DNA of 7,302 bases, from NCBI GenBank assembly GCA_964627845.1, contig CAZVKL010000041.1, positions 1-7,302 on the forward strand. Direction: 5' to 3'. Positions 1 to 6,057 of the stretch are shown piece by piece. The notes under the pieces are model-generated. The model saw only the letters and a program-made list of their open reading frames with translations. It was not told the origin of the DNA and searched no databases. Source of the DNA: DUUI01 sp964627845 (GTDB taxonomy: Bacteria; Bacillota_I; Bacilli_A; Erysipelotrichales; Erysipelotrichaceae). Position numbers and translations under genes: made by a program. How positions within the stretch are numbered: the stretch's first letter is position 1; every line of letters begins with the position of its first letter.

Positions 1-3
1 GAA

Positions 4-870
4 ATGGCATTAATTTCAGCAAAATCAATCTTAGATAATGCCCGTGATGGACATTATGCAGTCGGTGCATTTAACATTAATAACTTAGAATGGACCAAAC
101 TTATTTTAGAAGTAGCACAAGAGAAAAACTCACCAGTATTATTAGGTGTTTCTGAAGGAGCAGCTAAATATATGGGTGGATTTAAAGTGGTTGCCGATAT
201 GGTCAAAGCATTAGTTGAATCTCTAAATATTACGGTTCCTGTTGCTTTACACTTAGACCATGGTTCTTATGAAGGGTCATTTAAAGCAATTGAAGCAGGA
301 TTTACGTCTGTCATGTATGATGGATCACATTTACCACTTGAAGAAAATTTAGAGAAAACACGTGAAGTGGTCAAACACGCACACGAAAATGGCATCAGTG
401 TTGAAGCAGAAGTTGGATCTATCGGTGGTGAAGAAGATGGCGTAATTGGTACTGGTGAATTGGCAGATCCAAAAGAATGTCAAATGTTAGCTGATACAGG
501 AATTGACTTCCTAGCAGCTGGTATTGGTAATATCCATGGTAAATATCCAGAGAACTGGGCTGGTTTAAACTTCGAAAGACTTGCTGAAGTACAACAAGCA
601 TCAAACCACCTACCTTTAGTGTTACATGGTGGTACTGGTATTCCTGAAGAACAAATCACCAAAGCAATTGACTTAGGTGTTTCTAAAATTAACGTGAACA
701 CTGAACTTCAATTAGCATTTGCTGATGGAACAAGAAAATATATTGAAGATGGAAAAGATTTACAAGGTAAAGGATTTGACCCTCGTAAATTATTAGCTCC
801 AGGAACTGAAGCAGCTAAACAAGTCGTTCGCGATAAGATTGATATGTTCGGTTCAGCAAACAAAGCATAA
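4..870 (+). CDS. fba: Class II fructose-1,6-bisphosphate aldolase
   Basis: This cytoplasmic enzyme cleaves fructose-1,6-bisphosphate to dihydroxyacetone phosphate and glyceraldehyde-3-phosphate in glycolysis, and runs the reverse reaction in gluconeogenesis. The 288-residue protein has the usual length for the class IIB, Zn-dependent bacterial family. Visible motifs, in order, are YAVGAFNINNLEW (18-30), LHLDHGS (82-88) with catalytic Asp85 and zinc ligand His86, VEAEVG (133-138), NIHGKY (176-181) with zinc ligand His178, VLHGGTGIP (206-214) with zinc ligand His208, and the phosphate-binding INVNT (229-233). The ending GSANKA resembles Bacillus FbaA. The ATG lies three bases into the window, so its ribosome-binding site and promoter are not visible, but the N-terminus aligns with the family start and the gene looks complete. 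The zinc and catalytic assignments come from family knowledge; the motifs are seen directly. A tagatose- or ketose-bisphosphate aldolase is the main alternative within the same superfamily. Confidence 0.95.
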   Translation: MALISAKSILDNARDGHYAVGAFNINNLEWTKLILEVAQEKNSPVLLGVSEGAAKYMGGFKVVADMVKALVESLNITVPVALHLDHGSYEGSFKAIEAGFTSVMYDGSHLPLEENLEKTREVVKHAHENGISVEAEVGSIGGEEDGVIGTGELADPKECQMLADTGIDFLAAGIGNIHGKYPENWAGLNFERLAEVQQASNHLPLVLHGGTGIPEEQITKAIDLGVSKINVNTELQLAFADGTRKYIEDGKDLQGKGFDPRKLLAPGTEAAKQVVRDKIDMFGSANKA

Positions 871-889
871 AAATATTAAAAAACCCTTT

Positions 890-921
890 ATAAAGCATAC
901 TCGTAGCAGTATGCTTTATTT
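890..921 (+). terminator. Hairpin terminator after fba
   Basis: A perfect 12-bp inverted repeat, ATAAAGCATACT (890-901) and AGTATGCTTTAT (908-919), encloses a 6-nt loop. It begins 19 bases after the fba stop. The T-rich tract is poor (TTTATTTA, largely inside the stem), so it may be a weak or partly bidirectional terminator. Its 3' arm ends only 6 bases before the ribosome-binding site of the next gene, so it could also affect that gene's translation. The stem is seen directly; the terminator role is inferred. Confidence 0.65.
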
Positions 922-925
922 ATGG

Positions 926-933
926 AAAAGGAG
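926..933 (+). promoter_or_regulatory. Ribosome-binding site fixing the oxidoreductase start
   Basis: AAAAGGAG lies 6 nt before the ATG at 940. The upstream in-frame ATG at 922 has no Shine-Dalgarno sequence and sits directly against the hairpin. The ATG at 940 is therefore the real start, giving 444 residues instead of 450. Confidence 0.8.
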
Positions 934-939
934 ACGTCA

Positions 940-2274
940 ATGGAACATTATCAACATATCATTATCGGCTTTGGGAAAGCAGGTAAAACGCTGGCGGCGC
1001 ATTTATCTAAAAAAGGAGAGCGAGTCGCACTCATTGAGAAAAACAAAGAGAATTACGGGGGCACCTGTATCAATATTGCTTGTATCCCTACAAAAGCATT
1101 AGTTCATAGTGCCCAAATACTGAGGGAATTAGACTATGACTTTAATCAAAAGAGTGATTACTATCAATTGGCAATTCAAGAAAAAAATAACATTGTTACT
1201 TTATTAAGACAGAAGAACGAAGAAAAGTTATTAAATGCGAAAGCAGAAATAATTAACGCATTTGCCTCCTTTATCGATGAGCACACAATTGAATGTGATT
1301 TTGGTGATCATCAACAAACGATTAAAGGTGATAAAATTTATATTAATACGGGGTCTGTTCCCTTTGTCCCAGAGATAAAAGGAATTAAAGAATCCAGCTA
1401 TGTCTATGATAGTGAACAATTAATGCAACTTGAAACACTCCCTAAACATTTAGTCGTGCTAGGTGCAGGTTATATTGGCTTGGAATTCGCGAATATGTAT
1501 CATAACTTTGGCTCAAAAGTAACGGTGATTAACTTCGATGATTCCTTTATGCCAAAAGAAGATAAAGAAATTGCTGAGATGGTCTTAAACCATTTAACAG
1601 AGATTGGCATTGAATTCTTGTTTAATACATCGCTAACTGAAGTGGTTGAAAAAGAACAGGGGTTACAACTGACAATAAGTGGTGATAACACAATTGAATG
1701 TGATGCTTTATTAGTCGCAACAGGACGTCGTCCAAATGTTGAGAAACTCAATTTAGACAATGCCGGGGTGGCCTTAACAAAGAAGAATGCCATCAAAGTA
1801 AATGAACAGCTACAGACAACCCAAGATCATATCTATGCTATGGGTGATGTCGTGGGTGATTTACAGTTTACTTATATCTCTTTGGATGATTATCGAATTA
1901 TTGTTGATGAAGAAAGAACCAATCTAAATAGAAAAAATGTGCCATACACCGTATTCTTAGATCCACCATTATCTCGAGTGGGTAAAACTCAAGAAGAAAT
2001 CGAAACAACGGTGAAAGTGGGAAAATTGATGGTAGGGGCCATCCCTAAGGCACATATTCTTAGAAATAAAGTAGGTTTCTTTAAGATAATTATTGACGAA
2101 AAAAGTGATTTAATCTTGGGAGCTCATTTATATGGACCTGATTCGTTTGAAATGATTAACATTATTAAATTAGCAATGGATCAAGAGATTAAGTTTCAAG
2201 TGCTCAGAGATAATATTTATACTCACCCATCTATGACAGAAGCACTAAATGATTTATTAAACAGTGTCGAATAA
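940..2274 (+). CDS. rclA: RclA-type FAD disulfide oxidoreductase (probable hypothiocyanous acid reductase)
   Basis: A cytoplasmic flavoprotein of the pyridine nucleotide-disulfide oxidoreductase class I family (444 aa, usual length). The N-terminal FAD-binding fold reads IIIGFGKAGKT (7-17). The redox motif GGTCINIACIPTK (40-52) carries the Cys43/Cys48 pair. A second dinucleotide fold, VVLGAGYIGLEF (172-183), should bind NAD(P)H. The second FAD contact is YAMGDVVG (299-306). The C-terminal dimerisation domain ends with THPSMTE (428-434), giving the His429/Glu434 pair typical of the family. FTYISLDDYRI (310-320) and the overall match to Escherichia coli RclA, including the cysteine numbering, separate it from lipoamide dehydrogenase, glutathione reductase and mercuric reductase. 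RclA-type enzymes reduce hypothiocyanous acid and protect against reactive chlorine species; that role is transferred from the family. No dedicated promoter is obvious in the 69-bp gap after fba, and no terminator follows the gene. A generic mercuric-reductase-like label is the likely automated alternative. Confidence 0.85.
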   Translation: MEHYQHIIIGFGKAGKTLAAHLSKKGERVALIEKNKENYGGTCINIACIPTKALVHSAQILRELDYDFNQKSDYYQLAIQEKNNIVTLLRQKNEEKLLNAKAEIINAFASFIDEHTIECDFGDHQQTIKGDKIYINTGSVPFVPEIKGIKESSYVYDSEQLMQLETLPKHLVVLGAGYIGLEFANMYHNFGSKVTVINFDDSFMPKEDKEIAEMVLNHLTEIGIEFLFNTSLTEVVEKEQGLQLTISGDNTIECDALLVATGRRPNVEKLNLDNAGVALTKKNAIKVNEQLQTTQDHIYAMGDVVGDLQFTYISLDDYRIIVDEERTNLNRKNVPYTVFLDPPLSRVGKTQEEIETTVKVGKLMVGAIPKAHILRNKVGFFKIIIDEKSDLILGAHLYGPDSFEMINIIKLAMDQEIKFQVLRDNIYTHPSMTEALNDLLNSVE

Positions 2275-2277
2275 TAA

Positions 2278-2305
2278 TTAACAGATAATTAACAATTGAT
2301 TCATC
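2278..2305 (+). promoter_or_regulatory. Candidate PhoP box (direct hexamer repeats)
   Basis: TTAACA at 2278-2283 is repeated exactly at 2289-2294 with a 5-nt spacer. A third degenerate hexamer, TTCATC, lies at 2300-2305 on the same 11-bp period. The two perfect copies are part of a longer 10-bp direct repeat, ATAATTAACA (2274-2283 and 2285-2294). The Bacillus PhoP consensus is a series of TT(A/T/C)A(C/T)A hexamers spaced about 5 nt apart upstream of the -35 region. The repeats end 8 bases before the predicted -35 and precede a phosphonate-type transporter, which fits Pho control. The repeats are observed; PhoP binding is inferred. Confidence 0.5.
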
Positions 2306-2313
2306 AAGTACCA

Positions 2314-2342
2314 TTGAAAAATTAGGAACATAGTGTCATAAT
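2314..2342 (+). promoter_or_regulatory. Predicted sigma-A promoter for phnDCEE
   Basis: A -35 element TTGAAA (2314-2319) and a -10 element CATAAT (2337-2342) are separated by 17 bp, the optimal spacing. Transcription would start near 2349 and leave a leader of about 28 nt before the phnD start. The leader holds a GAATATTC palindrome (2352-2359) and the phnD ribosome-binding site AAGGAGG (2362-2368). Confidence 0.6.
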
Positions 2343-2376
2343 TGAAGAGCGGAATATTCGCAAGGAGGATAAGATT

Positions 2377-3468
2377 TTGTTTAAAAAATTATTGGCAATG
2401 CTACTTGTACTTCTTCTAATTGTTGGTTGTGCTAACACTGACGAACCAACACCAACAGAAGAGACAGACACTACCGAGACTGACACGGATACTGATGAAA
2501 CAGGGACAGAAACAGATACAACTGAAGAAGCGACTGTTATTGATGACTTAAAAGTTGTCTTTGTTCCTAGCCGTGATGCTCAAGACATTGAAAAACAAAC
2601 AGAGCCTTTAAAAGGTTTACTACAAACTGAACTTGCTAAGAGTGGGTATGAAGTAAGCAATGTTTCAATTGAAACAATGACATCATATGAAGCAGCAGGT
2701 GAAGCTTTATCTGCTGGATCAGCACACATTGGTCTAATTCCTGGTGGAACTTATGCTGCATTCTATGACAAGGGCGTTAATGTTGTTTTAGCTTCTACTC
2801 GTAATGGTCTAAAATATGACACTGAAGATCCACAAGATTGGAACACTGGTGAAGCTAACGAAAACAATGATGATATCGTTACTTATTATAGAGGGATTAT
2901 TATTGCGGGTCCTTCAGCTAAAGGTCAAGAACTAGCTCAAAAAGCAAAAGATGATGCATTAACTTGGGAAGATGTAAGTACTGCTAAATGGTGTGTTTCT
3001 TCTCCATCTTCTGGATCTGGTTACCAATACCCAGCGGTTTGGTTAAATGACCGTTTTGAAAAATCATTACCTGATATGGCTGATAACGCAATCACAACAC
3101 AAGGTTATGGAGATGCTGCTGCTAAATTAGCTAACGAACAATGTGATGTTGCTCCTGGATACAATGACTTCCGTATGGATAATGCTGAAGCTTGGGTCAA
3201 TGAATTTGCTTTAGAAGACATTTGGACTGAAACATCAATTATTGGTGTTACTGATAAGATTCAAAACGATACAGTTTCTGTATCTGCTGAACTTGTTGAT
3301 GAAGATTTAGCGAATGCGATTGCGGATGCGTTCATTAACTTAGCACAAACTGATGAGGGTGCTGAAGCGATTAAAATTTACAACCACAATGGTTATCAAA
3401 AAGTCACTGACGCCGACTATGAGGGCGCTAAGAAAGTTAACGAATTAGTTAAGAGTTGGAATCAATAA
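2377..3468 (+). CDS. phnD: PhnD-type phosphonate/phosphite-binding lipoprotein
   Basis: This is the extracellular substrate-binding component of the ABC importer encoded downstream. Translation starts at TTG: AAGGAGG (2362-2368) lies 8 nt upstream, and that start gives a correct signal peptide. Residues 1-17 form a KK plus Leu-rich lipoprotein signal, and IVGC (15-18) is the lipobox, so Cys18 would be lipidated. Residues 19-52 are an acidic Thr/Asp/Glu-rich tether. The PhnD fold (type 2 periplasmic-binding-like) begins near residue 57: VVFVPSRDA (60-68), HIGLIPGGTYAAF (117-129), the anion-binding-type loop SSPSSGSGYQYPA (208-220), and GYGDAAAKLANEQCDVAP (243-260). The length of 363 is slightly above the family norm because of the tether. 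Cys206 and Cys256 are two cysteines in the exported domain. The true ligand (phosphonate, phosphite, hypophosphite or another phosphorylated compound) cannot be read from sequence. Confidence 0.88.
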   Translation: MFKKLLAMLLVLLLIVGCANTDEPTPTEETDTTETDTDTDETGTETDTTEEATVIDDLKVVFVPSRDAQDIEKQTEPLKGLLQTELAKSGYEVSNVSIETMTSYEAAGEALSAGSAHIGLIPGGTYAAFYDKGVNVVLASTRNGLKYDTEDPQDWNTGEANENNDDIVTYYRGIIIAGPSAKGQELAQKAKDDALTWEDVSTAKWCVSSPSSGSGYQYPAVWLNDRFEKSLPDMADNAITTQGYGDAAAKLANEQCDVAPGYNDFRMDNAEAWVNEFALEDIWTETSIIGVTDKIQNDTVSVSAELVDEDLANAIADAFINLAQTDEGAEAIKIYNHNGYQKVTDADYEGAKKVNELVKSWNQ

Positions 3469-3488
3469 TCAACCTAAAATGTTATACT

Positions 3489-3516
3489 AAAAGCGGAATT
3501 TAACTTCCGCTTTTTT
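3489..3516 (+). terminator. Intra-operon terminator between phnD and phnC
   Basis: AAAAGCGGAA (3489-3498) pairs perfectly with TTCCGCTTTT (3505-3514) around a 6-nt loop, and the T run covers 3511-3516. This is a good intrinsic terminator starting 20 bases after the phnD stop. Because phnC begins only 16 bases further on with no visible promoter between, it most likely lets a fraction of transcripts through and keeps the binding protein in excess over the transporter. It could also stabilise the 3' end of a phnD-only transcript. Confidence 0.75.
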
Positions 3517-3532
3517 CTAATAAGGAGGCAAC

Positions 3533-4312
3533 ATGATTGAATTCATAAATTGTTATAAGCAGTACCCTAATGGGACAAAAGCACTTAACAATGTAAATCT
3601 AACCATTGATCAAGGAGAGATGGTGGCCATCATTGGTTTATCAGGGGCTGGTAAGTCGACGCTTATCCGCTTAATTAATAAAATGATTCCTGTCACTTCA
3701 GGTCAGTGCATTGTTGATGGCACCGATGTCATGAAGTTAAGTGGGTCAAAACTAAGAAAATTTAGACGAAATATTGGAATGGTTTTTCAGTCTTTCAATT
3801 TAGTTAATAGGACTTCTGTCATCAAGAATGTATTAGCTGCAAGAGTGGCCGATATGAACTTTTTCCAAACACTATTGGGGTTATATACCAAAGAAGATAA
3901 AATGCTGGCATTAGAATCACTAGATAGGGTGGGTATTTTAGAAAAAGCATATCAAAGAGCAGATCAACTTTCAGGCGGACAACAACAACGGGTTGCTTTA
4001 GCGCGTTGTTTGGCTCAAAATCCAAAGATAATTCTTGCGGATGAACCGGTTGCGGCACTTGACCCGGTTACGGCCAATATGGTGATGGAGGACTTTGTTA
4101 ATATTAATAAAGAACTTAATATCTCGATTTTAATTAATATTCACCATGTTGATATTGCCTTAAAATATTGCGACCGTATTATTGGTGTTAGAGCTGGGGA
4201 GATTGTCTATGATGGACCTTCCAAAGATGTCACCACTGAAGTATTAGAAATGATTTATGGTCGTCAGTTAACCACTGATGAAGTAATGGAGGATGCGGAT
4301 GTTATCTCGTAA
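3533..4312 (+). CDS. phnC: PhnC-type phosphonate ABC transporter ATP-binding protein
   Basis: This cytoplasmic ATPase powers import by the PhnE permeases. The 259 residues carry a complete nucleotide-binding domain: Walker A GLSGAGKST (35-43), Q-loop Gln86 in MVFQSFNL (83-90), ABC signature LSGGQQQR (146-153), Walker B IILADEP (166-172) with catalytic Glu171, D-loop AALD (174-177), and the switch His204 in NIHHVDIA (202-209). The HxVD context and the ALNNVNLTI opening are typical of PhnC rather than of phosphate (PstB) or amino-acid ATPases. The ATG at 3533 follows AAGGAGG (3522-3528) by 4 nt, a tight but workable spacing. The 3' end overlaps the next gene by 14 nt, which indicates translational coupling. 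All catalytic motifs are intact. Confidence 0.93.
   Translation: MIEFINCYKQYPNGTKALNNVNLTIDQGEMVAIIGLSGAGKSTLIRLINKMIPVTSGQCIVDGTDVMKLSGSKLRKFRRNIGMVFQSFNLVNRTSVIKNVLAARVADMNFFQTLLGLYTKEDKMLALESLDRVGILEKAYQRADQLSGGQQQRVALARCLAQNPKIILADEPVAALDPVTANMVMEDFVNINKELNISILINIHHVDIALKYCDRIIGVRAGEIVYDGPSKDVTTEVLEMIYGRQLTTDEVMEDADVIS
4288..4292 (+). promoter_or_regulatory. Ribosome-binding site fixing the first phnE start
   Basis: GGAGG at 4288-4292, inside the end of phnC, directly abuts an ATG at 4293 (0 nt spacing, unusable) and sits 6 nt before the ATG at 4299. The start at 4299 is therefore preferred, which removes two residues from the longest reading frame. Confidence 0.75.
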
Positions 4313-5105
4313 ACAGATGACTGTTTCAAGTGGTAACACGGTTGAGAAACCATTTAACTGGACACCTATCATCTTCCTTATCATCTTACTGATGATCTGG
4401 GGTGCCTCGGTGATGACTGACTTCGACTTTCGAATTATCTTTACAAAAGCACCGTCAAGGGTTGTCCGTTTCTTTAATCGTTTGTTTCCATTTAATGCGA
4501 ATTACTTTAATCGTATTTGGGTTCCTGTGGCTCAAACACTTTCGATGAGTTTTTTAGGAACGTTAATTGGGGCGATTTTTGCGTTCCCTACCATGTATTT
4601 TGCATCTAGTAACTTAAATAACAATAAGATTTCATTATTTATTATTCGAATCATTCTTAGTATTATTCGTACGATTCCAATCACTGTCTATGCGATAGTA
4701 TTCTCAATGATCTTTGGACTTAACTCATTTGTTGGGATGGTAGCAATAGCATTATTTACGTATTCTATCTTAACTAAAATGATGTATGACTATATTGAAA
4801 CGGTTGATATGAAGGCTTTCGAAGCTTTAATAGCAACAGGAGCGAGTAAGTTTAAAGCGTATTGGGTCGCGATTGTGCCTCAAATACTTGGGGTGTTCCT
4901 TTCTCAGTTCTTGTACAATTTTGAAATGAATGTGCGATCTTCCGCTGTCTTAGGATATGTTGGAGCGGGTGGAATTGGATTAGTTTTAGACTCTCAAATG
5001 AAGCTAAGTTTATATGAGAATGTCACACCAATTCTTATTGCCTTATTGATGACTGTTTTATTTGTTGAGTTTCTTTCTAGATCGCTTAGAAGGAGGTTGT
5101 CATAA
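4299..5105 (+). CDS. phnE: PhnE-type phosphonate ABC transporter permease, first subunit
   Basis: An integral membrane permease of 268 residues. Hydrophobic segments lie at about 22-40, 77-101, 110-135, 140-158, 190-206 and 242-258. The cytoplasmic EAA coupling loop that contacts PhnC is visible as EALIATGASKF (175-185) with the conserved Gly181 and downstream IVPQ (192-195). The PhnE hallmark NVRSSAVLGYVGAGGIG (211-227) is present. The start at 4299 is inside phnC in another frame, and the stop overlaps the next start by one base (TAATG), so translation of the three transporter genes is coupled. A positively charged C-terminus (RSLRRRLS) fits a cytoplasmic tail. The protein resembles the next gene in its EAA loop and GAGG motif, and the two probably pair as a heterodimer. 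The assignment is firm at family level; the ligand is not. Confidence 0.9.
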   Translation: MLSRKQMTVSSGNTVEKPFNWTPIIFLIILLMIWGASVMTDFDFRIIFTKAPSRVVRFFNRLFPFNANYFNRIWVPVAQTLSMSFLGTLIGAIFAFPTMYFASSNLNNNKISLFIIRIILSIIRTIPITVYAIVFSMIFGLNSFVGMVAIALFTYSILTKMMYDYIETVDMKAFEALIATGASKFKAYWVAIVPQILGVFLSQFLYNFEMNVRSSAVLGYVGAGGIGLVLDSQMKLSLYENVTPILIALLMTVLFVEFLSRSLRRRLS

Positions 5106-5920
5106 TGAGTGTAAAATCTAATCAATATGAAACAATGTTGAAGAATGCACCTTCTAAACGGACCAGAAACTTACTAATTGTTGGAATTATTGTCTTGTTA
5201 GTGATTGTTTCACTACCTTTTGTTAGTGCTGATAAAGTGTCAGAGCGTGGTATAACAATTGCCAAGAATATTCTTGCGAATTTCATCAACCCTAATTGGG
5301 AAGCATTGTTTGATTTTAGTTATAAGGGAATTCCTTATTTATTGTTAGAAACAGTTTGTATTGCTTTATTGGGGACGTTGATTGGGGCGGCGTTATCGTT
5401 TCCACTTGCATTTCTAGCTTCTAGAAACATTACGGGTGAGAAAATCTCTTCAATCTTTGTTGTTATTATTACGATTATTCGGACAATTCCACCATTTGTT
5501 TATGTCATTATGTTTGTTCAAGTGGAGATTGGTGCAGTCGCAGGGATACTGGCCTTTGCGGTGACCTCAATAGGGATGATTTCTAAGTTATTTATTGAAT
5601 CGATTGAAGAAATTGATAAAGGTGTCTTGGAAGCGTTAGATTCATCTGGCGCGAATACGTTTCAAAAAATTCGTTATGGGATTATTCCACAGTTAATGTC
5701 TAATTTCTTATCGACAATTTTATATCGCTTTGAGATTAATGTTAAAAACGCAACCATCTTAGGAATGGTTGGTGCTGGTGGTGTTGGTGCTGAACTACTG
5801 TTTGCGATGAGTAATTTCAGATGGAATGATGCAGCTACGCTAATAATTGGTATTGTTATATTAGTTCTGATTATTGAGGTTATTTCAGGAAAACTTAGGG
5901 ATAAACTTATTAATGGTTAA
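5105..5920 (+). CDS. phnE: PhnE-type phosphonate ABC transporter permease, second subunit
   Basis: The second integral membrane permease, 271 residues. After a polar N-terminus (1-21) come hydrophobic segments at about 22-41, 76-104, 114-138, 142-160 and 244-262. The EAA loop is LEALDSSGANTF (165-176) with Gly172 and IIPQ (183-186). The hallmark NVKNATILGMVGAGGVG (192-208 region) parallels that of the first subunit. AAGGAGG (5090-5096) lies 8 nt before the ATG, which shares a base with the upstream stop. Two divergent PhnE copies next to each other are common in Gram-positive phn transport operons and point to a heterodimeric pore rather than the single-gene homodimer of Escherichia coli. It is the last gene of the operon, with a terminator starting 4 bases after the stop. 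Confidence 0.9.
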   Translation: MSVKSNQYETMLKNAPSKRTRNLLIVGIIVLLVIVSLPFVSADKVSERGITIAKNILANFINPNWEALFDFSYKGIPYLLLETVCIALLGTLIGAALSFPLAFLASRNITGEKISSIFVVIITIIRTIPPFVYVIMFVQVEIGAVAGILAFAVTSIGMISKLFIESIEEIDKGVLEALDSSGANTFQKIRYGIIPQLMSNFLSTILYRFEINVKNATILGMVGAGGVGAELLFAMSNFRWNDAATLIIGIVILVLIIEVISGKLRDKLING

Positions 5921-5924
5921 TAGG

Positions 5925-5948
5925 AAGGATGCTGCGGCATCCTTTTTT
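5925..5948 (+). terminator. Terminator closing the phnDCEE operon
   Basis: AAGGATGC (5925-5932) pairs with GCATCCTT (5937-5944) around the tetraloop TGCG, followed by an uninterrupted T run (5943-5948). This is a classic intrinsic terminator and marks the end of the transporter unit. Confidence 0.9.
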
Positions 5949-6000
5949 GTAGGAATGAATGAGTTGAAGGTTTATAAAAATTTAGGATTATTAGTATTTA

Positions 6001-6044
6001 TAGACAATAAAACCGATTATTATATAAAAATCAGTGCAAAGGAG
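6001..6044 (+). promoter_or_regulatory. Remnant promoter and ribosome-binding site of the AbiE pair
   Basis: TAGACA (6001-6006) and TATAAA (6023-6028) with a 16-bp spacer make a plausible promoter. AAAGGAG (6038-6044) follows, 13 nt before the ATG at 6058, a rather long spacing. An 8-bp direct repeat GATTATTA (5986-5993 and 6015-6022) brackets the -35 region. AbiEi proteins are known to repress their own promoter, but these repeats are too weak to call an operator. Confidence 0.35.
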
Positions 6045-6057
6045 TAGTTTTATTTCA

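Noticed and set aside
419..701. Antisense ORFs inside fba
   Set aside because: Low-complexity shadows of a strongly conserved aldolase coding sequence; no ribosome-binding site or family resemblance.
922..939. Upstream ATG start for the oxidoreductase
   Set aside because: It has no ribosome-binding site and overlaps the edge of the hairpin; the ATG at 940 has AAAAGGAG at 6 nt and matches the RclA N-terminus.
839..1102. ORF spanning the fba end, the hairpin and the oxidoreductase start
   Set aside because: It runs out of frame through two well-supported genes and a terminator stem, and its protein resembles nothing recognisable.
1231..1796. Antisense ORFs inside the oxidoreductase gene
   Set aside because: Frame shadows of a conserved coding region, without translation signals.
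3822..4058. Antisense ORF inside phnC
   Set aside because: It is opposite the ABC signature and Walker B coding region and has no independent support.
5955..6047. A 30-codon ORF (MNELKVYKNLG...) between the operon terminator and the AbiEi remnant
   Set aside because: It has only a poor ribosome-binding site (TAGGA directly before the ATG), no recognisable motif and no promoter of its own; its end runs into the AbiEi ribosome-binding site. Probably chance.
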